A stretch of 64,000 nt of DNA from Mucor racemosus (GCA_027405735.1 JAPEHQ010000001.1:3658001-3722000), one strand, 5' to 3'; counted from the first letter of the stretch, positions 34,928-45,799 are shown. The notes: generated by a model not told the origin, from the letters alone. Translations and numbers: made by a program.

Positions 34928-37165
34928 CTAAGGTTATAAATGTTACTTTATCACACATAAAATTTAAACAAATTAACAATTTTTAAACTTACTATCTTAG
35001 CTTACGACTGTCAGCTGTAAGAAGATTTGTTTCCAAGCATAGCTACGATCAAAACTATGGCTATTATTAGCCAAGACATCAGATTATACTTTTTTTGTGT
35101 TTCTATATCGTTTGAAATTGTATCACTTCTGGAAAATTGTGTAGGTCTGTAGCCAGTTCTAGCTTTGCATTGAGCAGATATAAATATGATTGCCTTCGAT
35201 TTGATCTTGTAATTGTTTAGGATATTGACTAAATATTGAGCTGGATTATGTAATACTAATAATGAGCGCAGAATGTATGGTTCATCGTAAGTTCTTAATA
35301 TGTTATCTGGACATGATCATTAGAGTTAGGAACTGGAAGGAATGATACATATCAACTTTATCTCAATTATGGAATAAGGTGGTGGAGTGATTTTATTATA
35401 TATATATTATACTTAGTCTAAGATGAGGTGATATTATAGAAGCTGAGCCAATGGAAATCGTTACCGGCGATTCACATTGGTTTGTTCTGTTATAAAGAAT
35501 ATTTTATCTACTTAACTTTGCCTCCTCCTTGTCGGATCTGATTCTGGTCATATCTATTTACATCAAAACCTCATACAACTGGTCTCCCAACTTATGAAAT
35601 CAAGATTCAACTATCGAGTGTTATACCCTATATCCGCGCTCCTAAAACATATAAATACCTGATCTTTATACTCATAGATTGAGAGGATCATCTTTTTCCT
35701 TATACATATACTTAATAAATATATCTAGTTCTAATTGTATTTTAGCTGATTATCTTAAGTATATATATAAACAGTAATCACAAAATACGTCCAATAATAC
35801 AGTAGTAAATAATGATATTTGGTCTTAGAATGCGGTTAAATAAAAATTTAAGTCTCTAATATAGACTGCTACCTATATTAAAAACATTAGTCCCTTATTA
35901 TGTTAGCATGCTTATTTAGATAAAAGAAAAGGATACCAGCTTGATAATAATCTGATATACCTTATCAAACAGTGAATATATTCTTAGAATAATATGAAAA
36001 TAAAAAGAGGGAAACAACACACGTAGAAAAGGATCTTCAAGGCTTTACATTATTTAGTACAATTAAAACCCTGCTAAATTGCACATTTCAGCCAATGTCA
36101 AAAGCAGCATTACAGCGCATGAACTATAAACTAAGTAAAACAGGCAATATCTGTTATCATAGAAACATGTATTTTTCTACCAGAAAAACCGTCTGTCATA
36201 TCATAGATTCGTTAAAAAATTGCAAAAGCGAGCCCATAGAGCAACGCTGTAATTGAGCATAGCAAGATTGAACAGCTAAATATTTTATACTATGGTACAG
36301 TATATCTAAATTTTAAATAAAAAGATGCTTTTTTTAAACTTTTCTTATATTTAACCACGTGCAATCTGAAAATTCAGTTTTTGTAGCGGACATTTCCGGG
36401 ACTCATTTTACCCTTACCAACACTCATGATTTTGATCAAAAAACAGAAAAATCAATTTTTGATGCCAAAATTAACGTTTAAATATACGACATTGTGAGAG
36501 AAAATTGTAGCCATGACTAATACACATTTTATAGAAGCTTAATATTAAATTTTAAGTAATAAAAATTAGCATTTCTGGCCCAAAAACGGTTTTTTGATTA
36601 AAGGATTTTCATGTAATATTTTACAATACAAATGTTTGTTATTTTTTATTGAGCAAATAGAGCGCTAAATTCTGTATATGAGTATATTTTTTGTTTTTAT
36701 AATTGGTAGTATAATTCACTCTAGATTTGCAAAACCAAAAAAAAAAAAATTAAAAAATGTCAAAATTGATGATCTGGACAAGAATAATTTTCTAAATTAA
36801 TATTCCGCTTATAAGCCTTGTAGGACTTAAAAATAAGAGATTTTATAATACCTCAGAACTTTTTCAAGAACTTACGATGTTGTACCCACTTGTATCAAGC
36901 TTATTACTGTAAATATTTGTACATATTAATACTGTATGGTAGTTTATTTGATGATAATATAGTCTTACTTTATAATTATGGCGCTAGAGGTAATCTACAT
37001 TGAGTTTTAGTCTTACCTCTCCAATATCATAAACATAAACGTGGCCATCACTGGAACCTATTGTCGCCTTTCTGCCCTCTTTGTCCCAGTCCAATTTGTT
37101 TAATGCTTTATTAGAACCAACTTATTAAGTATTTACAAATTGTTCCTCGGTACTGTATTTGCATT
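34928..37165 (+). repeat. Duplicated segment, copy B (partner 24345-26640)
   Basis: Direct-orientation partner of copy A. It keeps the empty site of copy A's LTR (ACCTT at 35959-35963) and carries its own 560-bp solo LTR, whose empty site (GTAAT) is at 24628-24632 in copy A. Confidence 0.85.
35214..35773 (+). repeat. Solo LTR, 560 bp, target duplication GTAAT
   Basis: Begins TGTTTAGGATATTGACTA and ends TATATAAACA, flanked by GTAAT at 35209-35213 and 35774-35778. Its start resembles that of the complete gypsy LTR (TGTTTAGGACATAGACTA) and its length is close (560 against 547), so it is probably a related family. An inverse fragment lies at 40122-40310. Confidence 0.9.
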
Positions 37166-37250
37166 CAAATTCCATAAATTAAATTAACTGGTTCCATTGA
37201 CAGTAGTATCAAACGTATCATCAGCTCGCCTTATGATAAATGTCAATCTA
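37020..37250 (-). pseudogene. Decayed exons of a cytoplasmic dynein intermediate chain, copy B
   Basis: Best preserved copy of the terminal exon: on the minus strand ALNKLDWDKEGRKATI then GSSDGHVYVYDIGE, ending in a GTAAGA donor. This fits the last WD blade of dynein intermediate chains. Upstream pieces are present but frameshifted: a WNLN-type exon reads in a broken frame near 37150-37165. Confidence 0.65.
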
Positions 37251-37600
37251 AACTTAGAAATACAGTATGACACTGTCATTGTTATAAAGTAAGCTATAAA
37301 AAGCTTGATTTTTAATAATACAGAAATTAAGTAAAAAAAAAAAGATGATACTAATAGAATATGGTGAGTATTTAAGATCTAAGTAAGTTTGATAAAGTAT
37401 GCTTTTAAATCCTTTTGAGAATTCTGAAGCAAACACAACATCTTGGACTTGGTCCTGTAATTTCTATCCATCAAAATGTCGCGATTTCCACCACCACACA
37501 ATGAAAACACCTTTTATCAATATTGACCTCGTTTCACATTGAGTATCAGTTTTTTTACCAGTTGTAATTCTCTCTGATTCATTAATATTCAGTCATATCG
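37251..37600. repeat. Inverted-repeat arm shared with 39285-39600
   Basis: Inverse of 39285-39600. Together with the dynein remnants the two arms extend over about 550 bp (37040-37600 and 39285-39838). The matching parts include the segment containing ACATTTTGATGGATAGAAAT in minus-strand sense. Confidence 0.75.
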
Positions 37601-37777
37601 ATGTAGAGCAATACATGCAAGAGCCAATATATTTACGATTATCATTATTTGTAAATATGTTTATAGTTATTATAATGTTTACAGCAACAATGGTCTTTGC
37701 TCGAGCATAAACTTAAATAACACTTACTGCTTAAATTTATATGCAAGCCAAATCTAATATTATATGTTGTATTCCAC

Positions 37778-38203
37778 CTACTAGTATCATACACATTATC
37801 ACCTTCTATGATATCAATACATCTTACAATCTATTGACTACGGCATGTATTGAAGTGCAAGTCTTGATATCGGATATAAGAAACTCCTAGCGTATCAAGT
37901 TTAATCCAATAATCACCAAGAACGCTTGGACCTCAATTATGACACCATACTATTCCATCCCAGCGGTTAAATTATGATTGATCCATTGCAATTCATAGAT
38001 TACTATCAAACAGATCTATAATGATTCAATAGTGCCTTAAATTACATCTCAGGATCTCAATGTTAAATCAGTATAAAAGCCCATATTTTATATCTAAATA
38101 AACAATATCTTGTTTTTTATACAGTTGAAGAACTGATTTATTACTCATTCTCTTTTAATTGTATTCTTTTTTTAAGTATTATTCATCAAACCTGAAAATA
38201 CAC
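37778..38203 (+). repeat. Dispersed LTR-like repeat rep-1, copy 5
   Basis: Same family as 18822. It lacks about 85 bp from the middle compared with copies 2 and 3 (junction near 37967). Confidence 0.8.
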
Positions 38204-39284
38204 GACAAGGCTTAACCTTTTGCAATTCTGCGGATCAGCGCTAGAAGTAGTACCTGCCATTGCAACGGGAGTCATTTGGATTCATATTCGTTGAGAAGAA
38301 CCGATGGGCTTGCTGATCCTAGTAGGTGTAAGTAGCTGGCAGCCAACTTGTTGCTCGAACTGGCAGAACGTACAATGACCCATGGATGCTGATATTTTGG
38401 TTTCGAGCCGGATTTTGCCAGCCAAATTTACTAGTATGTATATCATATACATTAATGAAAAAGAAAAAAATTCGCTAGACATATGCAAAACTTACTAAAA
38501 AAAAAAAAAGGAGGATCATATTCGATGAGAAGCAAGGTCATCGGAGATTCTCTTTCGAAATTCATGTCCTAATACCAAAGGTTTTGAACTCACGAATATG
38601 TGCTTCGCACTCAATTTGTAGCGCATGCGCTACCCGTTAAGCGGGTCACTCTCCTTTGATGATCTACAATTTTAATCCCCATACATGTAAACACGTATTT
38701 GTCAGTTCTTCACTATTTGGGAAATGCAGAAAATTAAGGTGTATTTTTTCTTTTTGGAAATGATAATAGAGCTTTCCAGAAATTGGTAGTAGAAATCATT
38801 TGAAAAAAACGCCAATTTGTGAAGGATATAAACAAAACTCAATGCTAGTACATTAATATTAAGCTGTATTAACACAAAAATTGAATATGGATGAATGTAC
38901 AGCAATATTTGCTAAAATGAGAGTTAGTATAATAACATGAGCTACAACGCACAGAAACTCAAGTGATATTTAACAGATGCGGTTGCATGGGAAAATTCAG
39001 TTTTTAGGTGTAGAAACACCTAGAATTATACTTGGAAACCAAAGTATGCATTATTCATTAAACTAAAGGCATACACCAACTTTCCAATCCACCAGTGTTA
39101 AATGCAGAAATCAGTTACATAATCTCTACCAATGCGAAATAGTAATATGGTATACTGTATGAATCAATCAGTTTGACAGTTATAATCAATGGTAATAATA
39201 ATAATAGTAGGATCAAGTTTTTAAAGTAATGACAAAAAACTACCAATAGTATGCTAGTAAATTTTAATTTAATACACTATCGTT
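38204..39284. other. Gene-free interval with repeat fragments
   Basis: 38204-38395 is a copy of the repeat at 29130-29300. 38399-38434 repeats a piece of 6299-6340. The interval 38700-39284 holds nothing recognisable. Confidence 0.6.
38585..38672 (-). repeat. Possible tRNA-derived SINE or tRNA-like relic
   Basis: On the minus strand the sequence has a GACCCGCTTAACGGGTAGCG A-box-like part, a 16-bp perfect palindrome GTAGCGCATGCGCTAC, and a downstream GTGAGTTCAAAACC that resembles a degenerate B box. It does not fold into a proper cloverleaf, so it is not a functional tRNA. Confidence 0.3.
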
Positions 39285-39600
39285 CAATATGACCGAATAT
39301 TAATGAATCAGAGAAAATACAACTGGTACTGTAAATAAAAAACTGATACTCAATGTAGAACGAGGTCAAGATTAATAAAAGATGCTTTCATTGAGTGGTG
39401 AAAGTTGCGACATTTTGATGGATAGAAATTACAGGACCAAGATGTTATGTTTGCTTCAGGATTTTCAAAGGGGTTCAAAAGCATTCTTCATTAAACTCAA
39501 CCAGATGATACTGAATACTCACCATATTCGATTAGTATCATTTTGTCTTTTATTTAATTGCTGTATTATTAAAAATAAAGCTTTTTATAGCTTATAACAA

Positions 39601-39841
39601 TGACAATGGAATGTTTCTGATTTCAGATTGGCGGCATTTATCATAAGAAGGCAGACTGATGATACATTTTTTGATACTACTGTTGATGGACCAGTCAATT
39701 TCATTCATGGAATTTGAATGCAAATATCGATGAACCATTTGTAAGTACTTAAGTTGGTTCTACTATCTAGTAAAGCAGTAAATAAATTGACTTGGGACAA
39801 AGAAAGAGGGACAAAGAAAGAGGGACGAAATGCGGCAATAG
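39601..39841 (+). pseudogene. Decayed exons of a cytoplasmic dynein intermediate chain, copy D (inverse arm)
   Basis: After an intron-like end (TGATTTCAG at about 39622-39630) the plus strand reads TTVDGPVNFI, then in another frame SWNLNANIDEPF, then a GTAAGTACTTAAG donor, a short intron and AVNKLTWDKER with a local 14-bp duplication. The VDG...WNLN block is what precedes the last WD blade in dynein intermediate chains, so this copy extends the captured fragment one exon upstream. It ends where the LTR fragment at 39842 begins. Confidence 0.65.
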
Positions 39842-39912
39842 TGTTTAGGACATAGACTATACTGGGTACATGTATTACTAGTAGAAGTGCTCAAAGGATT
39901 ATTTAGACATTA
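39842..39912 (+). repeat. LTR fragment of the complete gypsy family, 71 bp
   Basis: Matches the first 71 bp of the gypsy LTR (TGTTTAGGACATAGAC...) with a single mismatch. It is cut off at the MITE. Confidence 0.9.
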
Positions 39913-40121
39913 GGGGGCGTCAATCTCAAAATACTAAATTTATTCGTTTTATGATTGGCTTAAATAACCAATATACTGAAATACATCTACCACTTTTTGT
40001 AAGTAGATCCTAAAGTATATTCGTTTATTCGTATTATGATTGGAGGACTTCAATATCCATTACATTTATTGGCCAGTTTTTTTTTTTTCAGAATCTACCA
40101 AAATTTGAAATTGACGCCCCC
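39913..40121. mobile_element. MITE, 209 bp, TA target duplication
   Basis: Inverted ends GGGGGCGTCAATYTCAAA match at 17 of 18 positions, and TA flanks both sides (39911-39912, 40122-40123). No coding capacity. Two related internal motifs (ATTCGTTTTATGATTGG and ATTCGTATTATGATTGG) occur inside. TA duplication and short inverted ends suggest mobilisation by a Tc1/mariner-like enzyme, but the ends do not match the Tc1 element in this window. Confidence 0.85.
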
Positions 40122-40310
40122 TAATATATAATAAAATCACTCCACCTTATTCCATAATTGAGATAAAGTTGATATGAATCATTCCTTCCAGTTCCTAACT
40201 CTAATGATCATGTCCAGATAACATATTAAGAACTTACGATGAACCATACATTCTGCGTTCATTATTAGTATTACATAATCCAGCTCAATATTTAGTCAAT
40301 ATCCTAAACA
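40122..40310 (-). repeat. LTR fragment of the 560-bp family, inverse
   Basis: Inverse match to the first 190 bp or so of 35214-35773, ending in CCTAAACA. It faces the gypsy LTR fragment on the other side of the MITE. Confidence 0.85.
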
Positions 40311-40399
40311 GGCGCAACAACTCATCAGGCTATAGTGTGTAGCCCACCTGGGCACAACAAAATTACCTTGTGTAGCACAGGTCGGCCGTAGTGGCTTCT

Positions 40400-40940
40400 A
40401 TATATAAATCCTTTAAATTTGTGATTTTATGGACTTTTTTTGAATCCGGTTATATCATTTTATACTTTTTGTTTTACCAAAACTAATAAGAATTAGACAA
40501 GAGTAAAAGGTGTAGTTTTATTCAATGTAGAGAATGAGATTATATATAGAAGAGATTTTCAAGTGATACAATAGCTATTGATGGTGTAACAATAACAATA
40601 TCCTGATAATACAACTACTGTAGCGCTATATTTAGATTCTGATATAACACTTTTCAAGTTAAATCCGTTATTAGGCTAATAATGTTGTAGGTTGTATTTA
40701 TGTTTTACTTAAAATAAGCCTTTGAATAATTAATAGCAATACAGTCGAACCTTAATTTTTGTATGAAATTTCGATACCCCCATCTTATAGCTGCTTGGGA
40801 TATTTAAAAAACCGCGTTCGGGCTGTCCGGTAATTTTTTCTAAAAATTTAAAGCTTGGAAATATCATTAGATGGCCGCTTCCGGCGATTGTTCGGCGTTT
40901 TTTGGAAGAGTGACCATTGGCAAAAATATGAATCATATAC
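40400..40940 (+). repeat. Dispersed repeat rep-3, copy 2
   Basis: Partner of 20215-23130. It carries the intact TTAA at 40730-40733 where copy 1 has piggyBac, and a 180-bp solo LTR at 40470-40649 that copy 1 lacks. Confidence 0.85.
40470..40649. repeat. Short solo LTR, 180 bp, target duplication CTTTT
   Basis: Begins TGTTTTACC and ends GATATAACA, flanked by CTTTT at 40465-40469 and 40650-40654. The empty site with one CTTTT is at 20287-20291 in rep-3 copy 1, which confirms the insertion boundaries. No second copy in the window. Confidence 0.85.
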
Positions 40941-41502
40941 TATGTTGTATTCCACCTAGTATCATACGTTATTATGAACAGATGCTATAAGTATTTTATA
41001 TATTAGCTTTCATGGATCATTGTCCAATTGGGAAATTTAAGCGACAAGTTGGCTACCTCCTATTTATTACAACACCTACTAAAGTCAGTAAGCCCATCAT
41101 TTCTCGCCGGAATATGGATTCGAATGAGCTCCCGTTGCAATGAATGGCAGTAGGTATGTCTTGTATTAATCCATATAATTTCAAAAATTCAGCCTGCACA
41201 AATTGCTGTGGAATTAAGAAAATAAAAACTCGCGCTTGTTTAAATTATTTTGTATAAGTTGTTTCAGATATTCTTTGAAAATTTTTATAAAATCAAGTAA
41301 TGGTTCGAAATTGAATTTTGAAGTTGCACGTAATGCGCTGTATATGTACAAATGATACAGTATATCTTGATTTCTTTAGTCAGTAGTTGTTTTTGAAGGA
41401 TTAAAGCACAACTTTCAAACAGAAGCCTGTCTTCCTCTGCTTGAAAAAAATCAAAACTTTGAGCCTTAATATCTTTGCAAAACATTAAGATATATTAACA
41501 CC
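40941..41502. other. Gene-free interval with inverse repeat fragment
   Basis: 41020-41150 is the inverse of the repeat at 29168-29300 and 38268-38390. The remainder shows nothing I recognise. Confidence 0.6.
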
Positions 41503-41853
41503 TGATGTATCATTCTTAAACCGGATCATGTCAAATCCAAAAAAGTAAACAATAACAGATCCAGAACCGGAAGTTCCTTAATTAAATATTAACTATACAA
41601 TGCTCCTAAAAGCATGGTATAGAAGCATGGTATAGAAGCATGGTACAAAAACATAATATGCCAGTGCGATATTCCAATATGATATACCAACACAACACAT
41701 TACTATTAAATAACATCTAAACTACCTTATCACATCATTAATTCCCCAAATCAAATAGTATATAAACCCTATTAATTTCATTCCAATAAACGATATCTCT
41801 TTACTTGATTAAATTTCTAATTTTATTTAACCTAAACATATTTTGATAAATCA
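41503..41853 (+). repeat. Solo LTR, 351 bp, target duplication ACACC
   Basis: Inverse-oriented relative of 24812-25151. It begins TGATGTATC and ends TGATAAATCA, with perfect ACACC duplications at 41498-41502 and 41854-41858. A TATATAAACCC box and AATAAACG signal lie in the plus orientation. Confidence 0.92.
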
Positions 41854-41879
41854 ACACCTTCTAATAATAAAACGTTCTT

Positions 41880-42556
41880 GATTTGAAGCGCTTTATAACA
41901 TATTTCAGGATGAAAAAATTTGAAGCATTTTTTTTTCAAATTCATTTTTTTGACATTTTTGTAGTAGTTTGCTAAATATTCGTTACACTGAGCAGTAATG
42001 TTTTTGCATTTATTTCATGATGTGCGTTGAGATCTACCAGATGCAATTTAGTTCTTTTCAAAATGTTGAGTTTTCGTGGAGATATCCACAAAAATGTGTA
42101 CAAAAGGAAATCCTCGGTTCTGCTTGAAAAAAGACGTGTACATCCTCATCCCAAAATCTGGATTTGAATTTTTTTCGACAAAAACCTTGTTTTCTCTACA
42201 AAAAATGCAATTAAAAAGTTCAGCAATGGCTCAGTCAAGAGATGAATTTCCAGCACATCATTTCCGTTACCTGTATTTAAAAAATGCTTATAAAAAGTGA
42301 TGTGTATATTTAGAAAACCTCTAAAATTTCAATTACATTTTACGTATATTTATTGTGAAGCGTTTGCTTGAATTTTATTCCAATGGATGTAGAATTCAAA
42401 ACTGCACAAAAAACATTTAGTACGCTAGTTCAACTTATTTTTCAGTTCATGAGTTATTAGACGATTTTGTTTTTTGAATCATTTTTGGATCATTTTTTTT
42501 CATAATCAAACCAATTTTGGAACCCAGTTATTAAAGATTTTGAGCTGTAATATGAA
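41880..42556 (-). repeat. Dispersed repeat rep-6, copy c, host of the Crypton array
   Basis: Inverse match to about 17030-17700 of copy a. It resumes after the Cryptons at 48379 (GCTGAAACAAAAAGTGCAC matches the inverse of 16965-16985). The array therefore sits inside this repeat. Confidence 0.8.
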
Positions 42557-42649
42557 CTATTATTTTGTGTCGAAGTCCTCGGAAGTCCCGGAAGTCCCCT
42601 ACACGATTAGAACCCAGTATGCTAATAAGCTCACTTATTTGAGAAACAA

Positions 42650-42675
42650 CCGTAAATAAGTGCACTTATTTACGG
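42650..42675. promoter_or_regulatory. 26-bp perfect palindrome in Crypton unit 1
   Basis: Every base pairs with its mirror around the central TGCA at 42661-42664; the half-site is CCGTAAATAAGTG. It lies 83 bp inside the left core sequence and downstream of the recombinase gene. It could be a dimer-binding site, an origin-like or cruciform site, or a bidirectional terminator hairpin. Its role is unknown. Confidence 0.8.
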
Positions 42676-42893
42676 ATCAAGTCCCCAGGGAAAAAATAAT
42701 AAATTTATGTCAATACAATCATGGCAAGATCGACTTTATTTTGTAAAATGTTATGCTTAGACTTCAATATGATATTATGATACTTGTTGTATTTACAGTA
42801 AGCTGAATGATGTTTATTTATTGAATATATATGTATATATATAAAAATAATAATAAAATATAAAGAAATGCAAAGAAAGAATAGAAAAAGCTA

Positions 42894-45253
42894 TTACAAT
42901 GAGCCATCATCGACTCCAAAGATTTCAATTTTGTTATTCGCCAACCAATGCAACGAGTATCCTTTCTGTGATCTTCTTCGTTCTGCAATATTTACTGCAG
43001 TTTCTAAACTAATGTTCCTTTTCATGGCGTAATCCTCGATTGTCTTGATGATAAGTTTTCTTCTATTGAAGAACTTCTTTTCCTTCTCTGCTCGTCTCCA
43101 TCTTGTTCCAAACTTTTCTTCCAAATCTTGTACCGCATATCCACCGCACAAACCATGTTTCCACTCTCTCCACAAGTCTTTGATGGACACAATTCCTCGA
43201 CTCATTTGGTAATGTGGTACCTTTTCTGTAACTTCAAGAGAATTTGATGATGATGAGGATAATGTTGGTGGTGGTGGATTGGAATTTGACATCAAGTTTT
43301 GTTGTGGTTTTGTGGTTGCTGAGATGTGAGATTGGCCATTTTGTAAATCTGGTAAGTTCACGCTGAGGTTTATACTTGCTTGACCTGTAATTAGACGGGT
43401 TATATAATCATTAGTTGTTTCTTGAGTAGTGAGATGATCATTCAATTTTGAAGAAAGGTCATTATGCATTATGCGTATCTTTTCCTCTAAAATTGGAACA
43501 CAACGTTGGAGCAAAATGTTTGCAGGGTCATTGTTATCTTTCATGATCACTGTCATGCGTCTTTGAAGAAGATTTATTAGTTTATACTATATAAAACACA
43601 AACAAGTGCTTACTCTTTATATTCTAAAAACATAGGATTAGAAAACAATTCATTTTGCCATAATGGATGATTGGGGAATTTCTCCATCATCACAATTGAA
43701 TCTTGAATAATAATTTTTCTCAACATAAAAAACAGTTGAAAGCAAGCTTTTGCAGCCACGGTAACTTCCATAGGGTCACCATTATTCTTACCAACATTCT
43801 TAGCTAGTAATCGATCGTTCCATTCATTTAGTAGAGGAAAAATCAACTTGGTCAAATCTTCAGGAGGATCCAGTGAGGCCCTGGGAATGTAAAATTGTCC
43901 TTGCTGAATAGTAAAACCCGCCATTGCTCGCATTGCTTCCCTGGGCAAACCAGTAAGGTAAGCACCATTCATTGTTGTGTTATTCCAACGACCGAGACGA
44001 CGAATTTGGTCTTCGTGAACACCAGCAAGATCAGCCATCCTCGCAGAAGAGCCACGGTTTATATGTGTTTTTGTTTTAGAGAAAATTTTTGCTCCATCTA
44101 ATCCTCTTATAACGGCATCACGATGGCTGTTGTAGCTCCAGATTTTCTTTAAATCCTGGTTATCAGATTTAAAAAGCTTTATAAAATACCAATTATGAGA
44201 AGTAGTGAAGTCGGGAAACGGCTCATTCTCAACATGAAAACGCCAAAACAAATATAGGCCAAGAGACATTATAGGGCAAATTTCAACGCGAGTGTTACGG
44301 ATGCAGCCACCAAGTTCCAAGCGGTTATTTTTGTTTGTTTTTCCCTGTCGCAACACCATCACCAGAGCAGGACATTCTATGTCAGGCCTGATACTCTCAT
44401 TATCTAAATTAACTGTTTGAAAATCTGTCAATTCAGCATGCCTGATAGATTGTCCTCGTAGTAGAAAATAATGGGAGAAAAGAAATGCGGCAGCATCTCT
44501 CAAGTTTTCTCCATGATTTCTTTGGCTATTCAAATAGAACTGTATGACATTTGCTACTTGATCTAATGAAGTATAACCATCGGCAAGTGTTCCTTCTCCA
44601 CGATCTTCGCAATTAGATCTCTTGGTCTGGAATTCTCGTTCTTTAGCACTTTTCAATACGCTTGCAATTACTTTTCTTGGATTTTTATTACAATTTATTT
44701 TCTTTATAACTTGTGTCTTGTATAGATCTGTAATTGCTGCTATGTATTGTTCGACAGTTGAAAATTTGATTCTTTGAGCTGCTTTTGTTTTCGTTTTTCT
44801 GCGAGAGAAACGATTTAAAACCTGGGATAATAAGGGCGTACAAGACAGTTAGTATCAAAAGCTAAATTCATTAGCAATATTCTTTGCTTTCACCTCCTTG
44901 TGTAGAAAATAATTTAATTTTTCCCCAGAAACAATTCCTCTTTGCAATTTATCTTCATGTACAAAGGTTTTCTCTGCCCATGTAAGAAACTCTTTAGCTT
45001 TCGCTGAATATGCTTTTTTAGTGTTTATGGGCCTATTATCTTGAGCTTGTTCAGCAGTAATTTCAAGACTCCTTGCCATGTCATATATTACATTGGAACC
45101 ATCATTTTGGTTGTTGTCAACCATATCAGTATTGACCGTATCAATATCATTAGTGACAATCATATTGATCATATCAATATCATTATCAATCAAGGTAGAA
45201 GATGAAGCGGACATTCTACTATCAATAGATGCAGTTGCAGTTTTCTTAGTCAT
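42894..45253 (-). CDS. Crypton tyrosine recombinase with NDC10-like core and GCR1_C domain, unit 1
   Basis: Three exons (45253-44894, 44821-43614, 43560-42894) join in frame to 744 residues. The first intron has a perfect TACTAAC branch site and both have GT-AG ends. An N-terminal SAM-like helical region precedes a recombinase core with the expected catalytic residues: Arg about 242 in LLRGQSIRHAEL, HINR (His about 373, Arg about 376) and Tyr about 408 in MNGAYLTGLP. The flanking QIRRLGRWNNTTM is typical of Cryptons and of the related NDC10 family. The C-terminal part (about 645-715, SIKDLWREWKHGLCGGYAV ... KFGTRWRR) is a GCR1_C-type DNA-binding domain. The enzyme would recombine a circular intermediate with a short matching target. 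All key residues are present, so it looks functional; activity is inference. Confidence 0.88.
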
Positions 45254-45555
45254 TGTATAAGTGGATTATTCTTTTTCAAATGGTTTGTTTATTATTTATT
45301 TGTTAAAATTAAGAATATTCTCTTCGATGACAGCTCTCAGTAATATTTATTTGTGAAACATTTCATGCAGAAAGCTGATCATAAGACATTTATTGATTTG
45401 AAGTCCCTCATTAGGGTGGGACTTGAGTCCGGGACTCAGTATGCGAACTTGAAGATAAGTCCCTATTATTTTGTGTCGAAGTCCTCGGAAGTCCCGGAAG
45501 TCCCCTACACGATTAGAACCCAGTATGCTAATAAGCTCACTTATTTGAGAAACAA

Positions 45556-45581
45556 CCGTAAATAAGTGCACTTATTTACGG
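45556..45581. promoter_or_regulatory. 26-bp perfect palindrome in Crypton unit 2
   Basis: Identical to 42650-42675, offset by 2906 bp. In the tandem array it lies about 300 bp upstream of the start codon of the unit 1 gene and downstream of the unit 2 gene. Confidence 0.8.
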
Positions 45582-45799
45582 ATCAAGTCCCCAGGGAAAA
45601 AATAATAAATTTATGTCAATACAATCATGGCAAGATCGACTTTATTTTGTAAAATGTTATGCTTAGACTTCAATATGATATTATGATACTTGTTGTATTT
45701 ACAGTAAGCTGAATGATGTTTATTTATTGAATATATATGTATATATATAAAAATAATAATAAAATATAAAGAAATGCAAAGAAAGAATAGAAAAAGCTA

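Larger units (their letters stand above)
42557..45472 (-). mobile_element. Crypton (tyrosine-recombinase DNA transposon), unit 1 of a tandem pair
   Basis: A 2906-bp unit between 10-bp direct copies of CTATTATTTT at 42557-42566 and 45463-45472. It has no terminal inverted repeat and no target duplication of the DDE or LTR kind, as expected for Cryptons, which are thought to move as circles by site-specific recombination. It encodes one spliced tyrosine recombinase with a GCR1_C-like domain. The ends carry clusters of AAGTCCC/GGGACTT words (three at 42573-42599, four or five near 45400-45462), plausible recombinase-binding sites. Confidence 0.88.
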
